A DNA stretch of 64,000 nt from Caprella mutica (taxonomy: Eukaryota; Arthropoda; Malacostraca; Amphipoda; Caprellidae). Position numbers and translations under genes: made by a program. Under the pieces are notes generated by a model. It worked only from the letters and a program-made list of their open reading frames with translations, searched no databases and was not told where the DNA came from. The stretch spans positions 124,001 through 188,000 of the forward strand of contig CANNZV010000841.1 of the NCBI GenBank assembly GCA_947561585.1. The letters are read 5' to 3'. Below, piece after piece: positions 23,070-38,000 of the stretch (position 1 is its first letter; the number at the start of each line of letters is the position of its first letter).

Positions 23070-26000
23070 TAATGAAAGTAAATAATGAACATATAGACAA
23101 AGCAAGTAACGTCTGCAATTCAACTAGACGTCACCTCAAGAATGTTTAAAGATAAATAAAATGCAAAGGACTTAAAAGTAGATGATTCAGTTTAACTACA
23201 GTCACCTAAACTTCTTAGGTTATACTGAACAAATAAATCAAAATTAAATTTTGTCAAACTAAATAAATAAACCTACATGTATAATTGTATATAGCTGCAT
23301 CAAAATATAAACAGAAACTTGTTAAGCAATTAACAACAAGTGACGGAAGCTCGCACACCAATCAGATATGGAAGTTACTGTTTGAATGCGCTAAAAGTGG
23401 TTTGAGTGATGACTGATTAGCTTTTGAACTAGTTGCGCATAAAAAGAGCAATACATATGCGCACTGCTACAACATTAAATGAAAAATAATTAAAATTTCT
23501 TGAATTTCTCAACTATCATAAATCATTTATATGCAAGTAAATATGCACTTTAAAACTCAGAAATTATTGAATATCATAAATTATTTATGTATTCTCTCAG
23601 TTTTCATGTTTAGAGTAGAAATATGATTTCGAATATAAAATGCGTTGAAAATATATTTGATTATTTCATGAAAAACATTTACGATTCTTCAATATATTTT
23701 TAGAGATATATACCTACTTAACCATATTACACTTATATTAATGCTTAGTGAAATTTGAATAATTAAATTGTTTGACTGATTTTGAATATAAAAAAATAAG
23801 TCCCAGCCTTTAATTTATATGTATGATATCATTCCAATTGAAAGAACTAAATTTTATATGTTTGATCAAAACAATAATCCCACAATATACATTATTAAAC
23901 AACTATTTACTTGTGGCGTAGATATCACGTAAATTTTTTATTAAATTATTCATATTTAAGATAATGGAACTGACAAATATAATCAAGTCCTAATACTACA
24001 TGCATGCACCTTAAAATTCCCTTTAGATAAAAGTTTATATGTTTTTATATTATTTAGTCCTAACGATTGGGACTCTAAATTAACTATTTTTGTGTAAATA
24101 GAAGATTCAAATCAAGTATTGTTTAAAATTAAAAATAAGTACGATAATGAATCTGCATCGTCAGATTTGACCTGAATAGACACTCATAACATCCTTTGAT
24201 TAACTTTAAAACATTCTAACGTGCAGATTATTAATTAATCTTCTGATGTTGAAATGCATGTACAAAATGAATATTGTCAAGATTTCATTTCTTTCAAGCT
24301 AAAACTTCAAAACATTGTCGTTGAATATGCATTTGAAACACAATACTCTTTTATTGTAAGTTCATTAACTTGTACTACAAAATAGAAACAGGAAATGAAG
24401 GAATACTCAAAGGTGACATTTAAATCTATCATATTTTACTAGGTATCATAGATATGTGACTATCGTACTATAAAATAATTAAATCATACAAATTTATCTA
24501 CACTAGTATTAAATTATAAATCCTATAAACCATATAGTTTTCTTGAATTATTTTATTAAACTTTATTGATATGAAGTCGACCTTTTTTAAATCACTGGCG
24601 ACGGTGGCATTTTACTCATGAACGTTAACCCATTCAAGACGACTCGCCGGAAATACAGTAATGTTAAAAATGGATTAATTATAATATATCTACCGATGCA
24701 GAAAATGATTTACAAGTTCAGTAACAAATTTCACGAATTTATCAGTTGGCAACTGTCTTCAGTACCAGTTTGTATATTGCCTAGAAAGGTGAATTCAAAT
24801 TTAGCCTACGATGAGTCGTAACCTATGGTGCGTATATATCCCATAAACTAATTATTTCCTGGAGACTGAAGAGGACCTTTAATTATTGTGGTTTGATTCA
24901 CTTAATTTTTATTACGTACATTTAGCTGATCAGTAATTGATATTTCTTAAGTTTTTAATAAATCCTACAGTCATCAAACATTAAATATATAAACACTATA
25001 ATATTCCACTCAAGTTCACTAACTCAAATAACTAAGTAAGCTAAAGCGTCAGAAGAATTTAATTTAATTATAAAAGTTAATTTGGAAGTTACTCTCCATA
25101 ATTATGGTGAGAAGTTCAGTTGAATATTAAATTGCAGGATAATTTATTTTTTGCTATTTGCTAGCTGACTTTTTAAGGCAGTTTATACATTTTTCTTCGA
25201 CAGAAAATAATGTACAAAAATGAAATTATTATAAAATTACTCCATTCAAAAAAAAAAAATCTTGTTTTTTTTTGTATTAAGGTAAATAGTGTGTCACAGT
25301 TCCAATGAAAAAAAAATCAAATTCTAGGTTGGGTTGTGATTTTACTCGTTTCACTGTACAGTTAACTACTCGTACGTCTAAGTTAGATTCTTTGTAAACA
25401 AAACTCGTGATTTCATTTCCTACTTAAAACACTGAGAATGTGCATCTGCTCTAAGAAATGATACTGACAAACTACTGGTGTATATTTATGATATTCATTA
25501 ATCTTCAGTTTTAAATTCTTATAATTTGCAATTTATTAAAGGACATTTCTGATTGAACACAGTTTAGATAATGACAATTCATCAATACAAGAATTTATAA
25601 AAGTTTTCATATGACGTCATGATAGACTTCTCGGTATGCTTTCAAAAGACTGATGTCTGGTTTGAATGTACGAGAAAAACAGATCAATGATTTCACAGTC
25701 ATGAACAATACGAACCTTAAAGGCTATATGGTTTTCAAGTGATAGAATCTTCCTCGCTTCTCGTATTGTTAGCACTATTTAGATATTGACGTTATATATA
25801 TTCTATATTTCTAAATAATTGATTATTCACATAATTCTAATGTCTGTATAATGAAATTATAAGGTATTTCCGAAGGTTTTACAACAGTATGCTACGAACG
25901 AACAATACATTATAGGTTTAAATGTTTCGATAAAAGCTTAATAAATTAGTCAATATAAATTTGAGAATGAATTTCTCTTATTTTCTACTAGCACATCAAT

Positions 26001-27560
26001 ATTTCATCTGCGTGAGTCCTCTTCCTTTCAATGTCAGATAAAAACTTCATCCCAATCCTAACTGTGTTAGAGTCTCATTAAAATTGTGACACAGAACCTG
26101 ATGAGCAATTTCTAACGGATTAACATTAAATACACGTTAAACGGGTTTTAAAAAACGATGTTTTCAAACATGATTTGTACTCTAAGTAACGTTCACTTCT
26201 ACAGTGTGAAGATATCCCTTTATTCCACATAATATTGAGGAATAATTCCAGTCTCACACTAGTAAGATATAGTCATAATGTACTTCAGAAACTCTAGAAG
26301 CATCTTCTCTCTTACCATTCGTCTTAATTAGAGTTTACAGCCTCAGTTTCGAGAGAAGCTCATCGTACATTTGTGTTTTCTTTTATTATTTTTTTCATAT
26401 TCTTTCTCGAACGACCATTAAAGGTGCTATAAAAAGTTATTTAGTAGTTTGATTTGGAAGATTATACAATGCAAAATTATGTGTAGTTTCAAAAGCACTC
26501 GTACGTATATCAAACATCTAATCTAACATTTTGAAAATTTCCTTATCCATATCTGTTGAATGATCTATCTGCTAATAAGTCCCTTTACCCTCAACTTTAT
26601 TATCATTTTAGTCAGTTTTCCTTAAATTTTAGTATATTAATAAGTGGTGCAGTTTATTTTATATTTAATGGGTTAAGCCCATTGATGGTTTTCTATCCTG
26701 TCGTCAAATTAAATGCTTTTTAATTGTAAAACAATTAAATTTCATGACAAAAATGTATTTTACTTTAAAAGTTAGCAAAATGTTATTGATATGACTCCCC
26801 AGATGAGTTCCCAGATGATGTGTCCCCTCCGGACTTTATTATATCGTGAAAAAGACATTACAAAGCAGTGGTATATACGTATTTACTATTCGGTTTTATT
26901 TTCATTGTCGGTATTATTGTTTAATGATTTAAATAATTAACTGATATTAATCATGTTCAATTATAAATGATCGTTAATTATATTGATTCACAGGGAAAAG
27001 GCCATCTATGTTTCTGTGTCATATACATAATACAGTACATATAGCTGCTCTAAACATATTACATATTAAAAATTCTAACCGAATATTCTTCATAAACACA
27101 TTCTCAAGAAACGAGAAATAAATTTTTTTATTAGAAATCACAGGGAAATTACCTGTTTCTGAGTGTTCCACGATACAAACTATAATAAACAACCTCTTTA
27201 AAATACTGGTTCAATTTGAATTTTGTTTATCTAAAGATAGTCTCCAGACTCCTAATTACGGATTCATATTTTTTTTCATTATACATACATACGTCTCCAT
27301 GTTTATTGTCCATAATAATGCTGCAATAACGACATTTCATGAGAAAATGTTAGATTTATTCAAGATTTTACATTTACAATATTTCCTTCATCACTTACTG
27401 TTTTCTAATGAAGCACATATCCATATTTACTGTATGATTCACGCGGTAATCTCTTAATTACTAATTTTCGTAAATGCTGTGATACTAACAACATTGTGAT
27501 CCACCTTATGAGGGAATACTCAACCTAGTTTTCATTGATAACAAATGTTAATAGTGATAA
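23070..27560. other. AT-rich stretch without a recognised gene
   Basis: I found no exon, RNA gene, tandem array or clear transposon end in this 4.5-kb stretch. Short frames (for example 24618-24821) lack motifs. Confidence 0.45.
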
Positions 27561-27611
27561 TTATTATCTCTACTTACTCCAGTCTGATATTTGGCCTGTT
27601 TCAGAAAAATT

Positions 27612-28095
27612 AGCCTTTATGCAAGATGAAGCAGCACTCAATTGGTCAAGAACTGCCAGAATGTGGTCGAAGGGTAAGTTTACTAGTAGCAGGTGGATTG
27701 GCTGAGGCACATGGACATTAAGTGCTCTCAAGGATATCATGATCTTACACCTTGTGATTTTTTTTCTATGGAAATTCATCAAAATGAAAGTTTTGAAATG
27801 ATGTAAGAAAGTCCAAGGACAACAATGAGTCAAGAGCAGAATCAGTCAAGAATTTACAATAGTAACCAGGAAATGATGCATAACATTATGGCTTCATTCC
27901 ATATTCGTCTAAATTTAATCATGCCACATAATGGCCACCAAACTAAAATATGAAGTATATATATAAGCTTAAATACAAACCCAAATAATAGAATTTTAAA
28001 GTCTTGATATTGTTTTAAAACCGAAAGAGTTAATTAAAAGTGCTCACTAATGAAATTTTAAATGTGTATCGCTACGATAATTCACCCTGTATTTG
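27612..28095 (+). pseudogene. Mariner-like transposase fragment, frameshifted
   Basis: FMQDEAALNWSRTARMW (from about 27616) matches the FMQDGA-PH segment of mariner-type transposases. After a frame change, DLTPCDFF (27741 on) matches the SPDLTPCDFF block, and around 27895-27950 FHIRLNLIM...GH resembles the C-terminal R-x-G-HIE region. A CACCCTGTA near 28084 may be the element end. Stops and at least one frameshift make it non-functional. The diverged tail recurs at 60860-61030. Confidence 0.6.
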
Positions 28096-28364
28096 TAGAA
28101 TAATAGAAGTCAAAAGAAATCAAGAGTGCATTATACAGTGATACACCTCAAGCATAAACATCTATTTTCTTTATGATATAAAGAAATATTAATCCGATGT
28201 TATCTTGGATATTAATGGATGACGATAGAAAGAACGTTCACACATTTCGAGAAGGTAAGATGTACAAAATAACTTGCAAAATTAAGTCGAAAACATCTTG
28301 TAGCCAATGATTTTTGAATGATGAAACATTGTGGACATTTTTCAGTAATGCATTTTTTTTTTTG

Positions 28365-28460
28365 TACTTTAGAAATGCATTTTTTTGTACTTTAGTGGTG
28401 CTCTAACCACTGAGCTAACGTTCTAACAAGAATGTCCACCACCACATCACACACTGGAAA
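28365..28460 (-). mobile_element. tRNA-derived SINE head fragment
   Basis: The minus strand reads GTTAGCTCAGTGGTTAGAGC, a clean RNA polymerase III A box and D-arm. It is not followed by a foldable anticodon arm or B box but runs into a T/A-rich duplication (TGCATTT-TTTGTACTTTAG twice). It is therefore a truncated tRNA-derived SINE, not a tRNA gene. Confidence 0.5.
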
Positions 28461-28921
28461 TCTGGCACAAACTGATACAAAAAGTATTTTCCATGTTTTG
28501 ATCTAACTAAAAGTGGCTTCCATCTTGACCCATTATATAGACCTTTTGATGAGGACAATAGTTGAAGAGGATGTAGAAGATAGTATATCAAGTATATTTT
28601 TCATTAGTCATGGACTATTACTTATTAATCACTACCCATCGGTAAATATTACAATCAATTTTCCAATTCATTATAACATAGATTTAAATTTAAATTTATA
28701 TCTTTACTTCAACTTGCTAATAAAAAATAAAGCTTATGTAATGTTATAATGATGTTATTGAGGTGAAATTTAATCGAACAAATATTTATTTCTAACAAAC
28801 TGTACATTGTTTGCAATGCCAAACAATGATAGATTGTGGATTGGGCATCATTGATTTATTGACAGTATGTCGCTGTCCGAACATTGAGTAAAAAAATTAG
28901 TGTTGAAATGAGGATCACAAA

Positions 28922-29042
28922 ATGAAGTTGACTAAGAATGCTGAGTTACAGATTCCATCGAATAAAAACTTATATTCCCTTTTCATTGGATTGCAACTGA
29001 AATTGGGGCAATGGACGGGAGTGTTTCCTTATGCAGAAAATG
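28922..29042 (+). CDS. Gustatory receptor exon 1
   Basis: Start ATG at 28922; the nearest upstream ATG (28908) runs into TGA within five codons. It encodes residues 1-40, including LYSLFIGLQLKLGQWTGVFP, the usual N-terminal G-FP block. The donor is GTAAGA, phase 1. No clear TATA box was seen upstream. Confidence 0.8.
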
Positions 29043-32000
29043 GTAAGAATTGTATTGAAAACAATAAAACAAGTTGAATATATTGATTCTAAACAGTCCT
29101 GAATAATGGCCTTTGCGTAAACAATGTAACTTGTAATGTGAGAAAATTGTTACAAGAGAAAATATGGTTGGGGCGTAATTTAAAGAAGACCATGAGAGAA
29201 ACTATTGTTTCTGGCAGGGGAGAAGGGTCATCAGGTCAAACCATTACAAAATCTCTTTCGCTCGACCATATTAGACCCGGTCGGTAATGCACAAAAATAG
29301 TTTGCAAAATTTTAACAAACAAATAGTATTCATTAAAATGTTACAATAAATAAAAATGGAAAGGCTACAATAAAGTAAATTTATATAATTTTGAAATCAG
29401 ATAAAATTATAATGAGATGCAGACTCTACTTCTATGAAAAGCATTTATAGAATATAAAAAGTTGTAAATTCATCTCACATAACTTCATAATAGCTGCTAT
29501 ATAGTGTTAAGCAAAGGACGTTTTTATTGTCTTTAAGTCTTCTTTAGCATTTATGCATGTGGTTTGGTTATTGATTCTAGGCTGCGGCAGGGACAAAAAC
29601 AACGCTCAACCTTTTGAACATAAATTGAGATACAGAGTTGAAGTTTATGCACATATAGCACAATTTGTAAACTCTTAAAGCTGTAATACTGCTGCACAAG
29701 GAAGACTGAACTCTAGCGTGAAGCGCCAAGTTGAATAGTGAACTCCGATTATCAGGAAACTTCGGTATTTATAGAATAGTTGGGTGAATGGAATCACAAT
29801 AGTGAAAGTAGACATCTTAAAAAGATATTTTAGGCAATTAGCCACGGATCAAGATGTTATTTCATTTGACGAGGCAAAGCTAAAATTTACTGTACGTACT
29901 ATTGGCTCAAATTGCAATCATACTACACTCCAAATCACTCATAGTACCTACCCGATGTTTCACTTTTGTGTGGCCGACCAATTTGGCTAGTCACTATCGT
30001 CCCACCAGAAAACTAAATATCGGATTCTAATAAAACTGCACTTGATTTTGCGCACTCTAACTGAACAATATTTAGCTCCAATGGCAATTTAAACACTATA
30101 CTACCTCATCTGAAACAAACATAGAAATAAGATAAGTCCAAAACGTCCAAATCAGAGAGCGTATTGCACCCCCTCCCACTAAACATAACAGGAACACTTG
30201 CAACTAATAATTTTTCTCCATGCTCTGGAGCGAAGAACAAGCAGCCAAAGATGACAACAGCTTCATGTGTAAGTCAAGGCAACTCATCTGACGTGGTGAT
30301 ATTTACATTTGAATCTTCGTGGGGGAGGATTAGGAGGGGCAGAGCAGATATTGTGGTTTACGGAGTGACACACCTAAAACCCAATTGGCCATAGCTTCTG
30401 GAAACTGCAGCTTCATCAGTCCAGAGATGGTCCCGGTGTGGTAAACAGCAATGTGGCTTGAAAGAGATCAGTCCAGAGAAACCGCAACCATTGCCAATGA
30501 GAGCAGATCCCTTGTGGATGGAGTACTGGGGAAGTCCATACAACTAGAGGTCAGATCGCTGCAGGAAATAGTGTGGAGGCTGCAATATATGGTGAGAGAA
30601 GCACACAGATAAGCTGGGTTCCTGGATATTGTGGCCAAATGACAGGCAGAATAGCAACCAATGGTGCTGATTTGGATGTGCGGGGGTTACCATCTTTTGG
30701 AGCTCCAAAGAGGTGGCCATTAAAAAGAGCTAACTATTGACAGACCACTACTTAATCCTAGACTAAAGAAAGTCATAAGGCCAGCGTGAGGAAGAATGAA
30801 CAGAAGAAATACCTAACTAGAAAATAAAGAGTAATCCTGGCCCATTTTTATGCTGGGCACTAGTACTATGGGTGTCCTAGGCGCGACACGGTACGATGCA
30901 GGTTGTACTGAATGGAAGAGGGGTCCGCGAGACTTATATATGGACTGAATGGCCAGAGATTGAAGGCTGGAGGTAGAGATACGGCCTAGGCGAAGATATG
31001 GTTCAACTTATATAGAACCCGGTTCCGAGGGAAGTGCTTCTCAGTAGAATGCTGAGACGCTAGGATGCTTGAGAAGAAGAAGACAGTATCATCTCGTGTG
31101 AGTAGTCTTCTTACTAAATTGTCAAACAGAATTTTCAACCCTCTTAATCTTAATCCTACATCTAAGAGGATGGGTGGTGGCATATACTCATATATCGTGT
31201 TTCCTCTAATCAAGGCGATTTGATCTATGACCTGAAAAAAGATAGTCTGACTAGCTTACCAGTTTCAATTAATCCAAATTCAGAACCCCCAATCAGTCAT
31301 CCAGGTTCTCTTAGTCTAAATCCGCCAGCCAGGGCTTCCCAGCATGATATGATCTATTCTGGTGCATCCCCTTGCATACCTGAATTGCTTAATAAACACG
31401 TTTGTGGTGGGTCTCACTGACTGGTCCTGGGACCCACCGGTGGGTCCCTAGTCTTTTTTATACATTATATAAATAGTAAATCATATACAAAGAGAGCTAG
31501 AGATGGTCACCATTCTGTTTTACTATGTATTATTCAACGATATGAGAAAAGGCATTATACAACCTCTCATGACGACAGCCATACAGGCAATGCAAAGAAG
31601 TGGATAGCACCTTCGAAACGGAACCGTTCCGTTTTCACATCAGTGTTATTTCAAAAGCGAGGTCGAGTACACGCGCATGTGTCATTCTCAGAGCTGACAG
31701 ATCTAACAGTTCTTTTATAAGTTATAACCTCAGTGTTGTATCAGAAATGAGAGAGAGCAAACACGCCATGTACTTGCTCTATAGCTAACGCTTATTTAAG
31801 TGTTTAACATTGCATCTATTGCCTATATGTTCATCAATTAATCTTCTTACGTCAATTAAATATCCTAAGATGAGAAAATTATTGAGCAAAATGATCAGAT
31901 ACCCGAAGAATTTTGCAGAATAATGTGTGAGTACACATCACCTGTTTATGAAAAGTTTGAACGCTCCCTAAACTATCGCTAGGGAAGGTCTTCTCACCTT

Positions 32001-35000
32001 CCTTTCACTAGAACTTCATTGGGGCACTAACGTAAATGCATATGTATGGAATTGCAGTGGGACCATATCCCTACATTTGACAACTGAAGTGAGAACATTA
32101 TTCCCAATTGAAAATAGAAGCAAGTTCGAGGCAGTGCTTAAGCCAATCGGAGTAGTTACCCGGCAGTCAGGGTGCAGCGAAAACGCAGCGTGGGTGCCAA
32201 ACTGACCGCTTTGCGGGCTAATTCTACTCCGGCGTAACTGCGCAGCCCTATTCCGGGCACATGCTCCTATTTGCCCAGCGTGTTGCTTAACTGCGGATGT
32301 GTGGCCCCTAGCCACGTCTGTAATAATATATTACTATTATTGCAGTTTTGGCTAACGGCCTTTATCTGCAGCGCGCTAGAAAAATAGGAGCAGGTTCCCA
32401 GAGTAGTTCTGCACAGTTACGCCGGATTAGAATGATCACCTTAAAATGGTCAGTTTGGCTCCCACACTGTGCTCTCGCTGCTCCCTGACTGCCGTGGCTT
32501 AACCGCTGCCTCAAACCTGCTCTTATTTTAAATAGGGCTGTACATCTTGCAATCGCAGGAAACGTGTTAAGCTACTTCCCCGCGACCAGGTCTTCCTCAT
32601 AGGAATGCCGTCTTTCGATAAATGCGGGTTGCGAAAAATGTGTATTCGACGAATCTGGCTCAGCAAATTAGGGTTCGACAAATTTATATTAGGCAAATTC
32701 GTATTTGGCAAATATACCGAATGACACTCCTAGAAGTTTCTTAATCCTAAGTTCTTCTGATTTCAGAGAATTTGTTGGCCGAAAAAGAACTCAAACTTAT
32801 TTGATGGTGTAGATTCTATGTAGAAGCTGGTGCATATTTCAATTTCAGCATAAATTGAAATTCGAAATAATTGATCTTCCTAAGATATATTTATTTTATT
32901 TTATAATTACTATATCTCCAGTTTCAGAAGAATAAAATCAGAACATACTATAAATTATGGATATTATATATAATAATGTTAATCTATAAAATCAATGTAT
33001 TCTACATATAAAATCAGGATCTTCTATGAAATGAGAATATTCTTTTAAATGAAATTATTCTATGAAATGAGAATATTCTGTAAAATCAGAGTATTCAATA
33101 AATTCAGAGTATTCTATAAAAACTGAGTATACTATAAAATCAGGGTATAACACCATCACAGTATTCTATAACATCATCGGAGAGTGCATTATAAGAAGTC
33201 TTAGATTGTCATTTATAAGGAGTTGATTAACATATAGTTGATTTGTTGTGTATTCATTTCAATTTAGATATTTCAATCTTCAAAATATAATTTTCAGGTT
33301 CAATCCAGAGAGAAGGAACAAAGTTTGTTCTGGGTGGTTGGCCATTCTGCACCTACCTGGGCTTTTTCATCATTGGTTCATTTCAATATTTAATTCAACC
33401 AAAGGGTAAGTAACAATATTTTTATTTGAATTAACTTTGATTCTCTGAAAGCCCTATTTATAGCCATATAGGGTAAACTATAAATTCTTGAATAACTAAT
33501 AAAAAAACTCATTAAGTATGAGTATATCTACTAACGTTATGATTTTCATAAAATTACCATTGTATACGTCTACTTGTTTTCGAAACTATTCATCCATCAG
33601 TATCCAACAGTGATTATAGTAAACGGTATCAATAGAATGATTGCGCACAAATAGAAAAATTGGGATTTTTTTAAACCAGTACACTTAACACAATAATCCT
33701 TCACAATATATCTTTAACAAACCATTATCAAATAAATACTTAGTCTTAATTCATTCTTTACTATCTTCAAACTCTCTCCACATGTCCTTCATTTCTTGAC
33801 AGAATTCAATCCTTGTTCTCAATGTTGTCATAACTCTTTTTACTAATGCAGGATTTTCATATAATAAATTCACTTCACTCGTGATTCTCTCCTTCAAGTC
33901 GTCTAAGTTTACAGGTGGAATTGAGAACCCTTTACTCTTCAATGTCCAAATAAGAAAAAATCACACGCACACGATGACATGTCCAGTGATCTTGGTGACC
34001 GCTCTATTGCATAGTTTGTTGCAATGATGCGATTGTTCAACACATCAGTTAGCAAATGTCACACAGCAACACGGATTAAATCGTATTCGAATTTAGGAAG
34101 AAATGGAGGACATGTGGATGGAGTCGGTAGATAGTGAGGAAGATTATTTTAGATTAGATATATGTATATTTTATAATGGGTTTCTAATGAGATGTTATAA
34201 ATATAAAGGATTATCGTGTTTTTCTGCATACTTTTGACACCGTTTACTATAATCACTATTGCATCAACATTAATTTGGATGAATAGTTTTGATTTTTCAC
34301 CATTTATTTACAAAAAGTAGACCAACACAATGGTAATTCTAGAAAAATTATAACGTTAGTACTTAGTAGTTTTTAAGATATATCATTTCAAAGTTGGGTA
34401 TCGTTTCTTTTTTGACCCACCATGTATTACATTATTACAAGCTTACTTCATAACATTCATAAAATACGAATACATTCTTAAAGTAACCTTCAGAGATTTC
34501 AAAAAAATTTAACATTTATTATCTCTTTTTTTTTTTTTTAATTTGAAAATTTTTCTGTCTCCATTTCAGAGGATATAATATATGGAGTGTTGAACACAGT
34601 GAACATTGCGTACATTCTTCTTCAATTTATTCAATTAAGTAAGTTATAGCTATCAAAATGTTAACGATATAAATAAATAATATTTTTATGTTTCCAAATT
34701 ACAAATGATTAAATGTCAGCAAACATAAGAATTTTACAATAAGCCCCAAATATTTTTTCCACTAGTCAAGTATCCAGAATAATTGTCTTAAATGCAAGAT
34801 ATTTGTAGCAGTTGACTTATTATTTTTCTAATAATTTGATAAATTTAACGGAAATCTTTTTAAATATTTTCTCGTTTCTTATTCACATACTAAAAAAAAA
34901 TTTGTTGTGATCTATTTTGATGGTAACACAGAATGCAATTTTTGGCATATAACCTAATTATTTTGAACTGTTGCAAAGGGTCAACAATTTAATTTACAAT

Positions 35001-38000
35001 AATATTGATTGAAATGATTTACTAGAATAATTTTAACCTTCATAATTTTCGACGCAGGTGGGTATGCTGTAACGCAATACACAACCTTGTTCAAAATCAC
35101 AGAATTGAGAGATCTACTTCAAAAAATATATGTTTTTGCTGAGACTAACTTCAAATATTCTGATGAGACACTGATGGATAGGAATAGGATGATGGAAAAT
35201 AAAGAAGTACTAATTTATTCAAACGAAGAAGACTTCGTTCCGAAGAGATGGATTAGATCAAATGTAATAATTGAAAAGATTCCCAAAACGCCACCAATGA
35301 AATTTACAATAGTAGACTTGATTCTCAGAGTGGTTCTTCACACCTTAACTCTGATGTTCCTGTTTACTTCATCAATCTTGAAATATTCGTTTGGAAATCA
35401 TAGTAATCGTTGGCTTATCTTAGATGTGACGGTAAGCTTTTTGTAGATAATTCTAATTGGATATACTTGGTAATTTCATAAATCAGAGTAATTTACATGC
35501 GACTAAATAAATTCAATCTGAAAGCATTGCCCATCTGAACTGCCAAACCAGCCCTCTACTCTAACCAAAAGGTCTCTCTCACATCATCAGAGACGTCGGT
35601 AATGCGAAGGTCGATTTCAGCGAGGAGTGAGCTTGTTGTTTCACCATTGCTACTGGCCGTTTCCACTGCTATGGGTTCGAACCGATATCAAATCAAAGGC
35701 TGAGTCGAACCCAACAAAGACACCTCTCATCTGTAAAGGGGAAGACTGAGATACCATCAGGCCGCTTACCATCACTCCTATCTATCCCCAGAGGCTCAAG
35801 CATTCTGGCGGAGGGGTGGAAGCGATGAAAATATACGGCTCTTGGCATTCAACATCGGTTCAAACCGATAGAGCTGGACACGGCAAGTAACTATGGTGAA
35901 ACAGCAAGCACACTCCTCGCTGAAATCGGTCGTCGCATTTCCGACTTCACTGATGATGTGAGAGAGATCTTTTGGTTAGAGCAGAGGGCTGGTTTGGCAG
36001 TTAAGAGGGACAATGCTTTCAGTACCCTGACGTCGGTCAAGGAGAAGTATGAACACCGCAGTTTGGGTGTTGCCCTGTGATCTGCTATAGGCACCTCACA
36101 GTCGGTTGGATGCCAACTAACATTGGCGATGATCGGAACCATGGTCGTACAGCAGAGAAACGTATCTTTAGCTTTTTAATGCTCATTGTCTGAATAAAGA
36201 TAATTGTTTTTTTAATTATTTAAAGAAGGTCTGCTTCTTCTAGCAGGGGGCCTTTAAAAGAAATCAATCGATCGAAATAAATGGCAGGTAATGATCATAA
36301 TTATAATAACTCCTATATTTCATTTTGTCTTTTTTGTGAAGGTGTTTACTTGCCATTTATCGTTGGTGACCACCTTCTATCCAATCCTTGTATCGAATAT
36401 TATCACTTTGATGTACTACAAGACAATCCAAGCAAATGAAAGTCTGAAACAATCTCTGGTGAACTCAGACGTGACTGAACTCATCAAACTCAAAGAATTC
36501 TTCCTCAACGTAAGGTATGCAAGATGTTCATTTCCCTTTGATGGTTAGACGAGCATTCATATCAATATTGTTTTTGATTAGTCAAGAAATTGTCAGCTCT
36601 TATGCCGTTTTGATATAGTGGTACGTTGCTCAAAGTTGAACAGATTTTTTTTTTGTCTATCGATAATTTATTTCACAGAATATGCAATAAGCAAATTATA
36701 AGATACTGGTAGGAGTGATTTTATAGATTTATTTTAAGTTCAATTTATATTTTTCTCTTTTCAGAAAAATCGGAAGAAACAGCAATGCTTTCTTCGGGAC
36801 CAATATGTTTGCTCATTTCATTTTCTGCATTTCGAACTTATGCCAAATATTGACATTGATCACAATATTCTACTTGAATTATGCCTCTGGTTGGATCATC
36901 TTTATTGCTTCAGTCTCTATGATTTGTGTGAATTTTTCATTTATGTCAATTCCTGAAGAGTTTGAAAAGCTAAATTCGCAGGTAAGCCAATAGCCAGTAT
37001 ATTTAAAAATTGTTCTTCTAACCACCAATGCGATTGAAAGATATTTTTAACTCAAGTTATGTGAATTCTCAGTTGAAAAGTTTTGGTGGGGACGTAAAAA
37101 TTAGGTTGGGGACAGCGTTACTCTCATTCTAGGTTGATCTTGATCTAATTTAAAAAAAATTGATTTCATTACTTTTGTAGTGTGATGGAAACAATAAATT
37201 ATTTGCTAAAATATAACACTCAAATGATAAAATAAATAGTTTCCTTTCCTTTTTAACTATTGACTGTATTTTTCAGATCATTTTGGCAAATAAAATGCTG
37301 GTTTGGTGCGAATCATCTGATAAAAACTTCAATAAAGTTGTAAGTTTCATTTTTAATTTCACTATCAATAGCAAAAATATTTGTTGCTGATCAGCAAATA
37401 AATTTTCAAATATTGAATTGTGTGTGATGAATTTGTTGATGTATGAGATCAACTTTAGTTCGAACCGAGGGAATAAATTGCATTGCTCTACCACCGAAAA
37501 AAGTTTTATTCATTGCTTTGATGTAAATAACTGTTTGGTAATAATCCTAGATGAACAAAAAGTAACATACATTATAAAAAGAAAAAGTCATTTTTGTGGA
37601 TCAAACTTGTATCTACAATACAAACGATAGATTCAGAATTAATATAATATTATTATTTTATACTAAATTTAATAAAATCTTCACAATATCACATTCATGA
37701 TAAAGAATCTTCAAAAGGAAATGTTTCCTATTATTTTGTTACAACATATGTATATATTCACATATGCTCTATCAGAAGTGTCATTATCAAATTGCAAATT
37801 GTGAAAACTTAAAATGATTCGAGTCGTATAATATGGAAGCCATTTTTTCCAAAAAAAGGTATACAAAAACAATTAAAATTTTCATTGATCTTCGAACAAC
37901 TTCAATCAGAAAAATGTTTCTGAACATGAGAATGAATGGATCGTCTTGCAGTTTGCCAAAACACCTTCTCCTTCAACAGCTAGTACGCTGAGAATTCCTG

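Noticed and set aside
28380..28440. tRNA gene on the minus strand
   Set aside because: The D-arm and A box are perfect, but there is no anticodon arm, T-arm or acceptor pairing. Called as a SINE head instead.
32016..32315. 99-codon minus frame
   Set aside because: Falls on one arm of the GC-rich fold-back; the frame reflects composition, not a gene.
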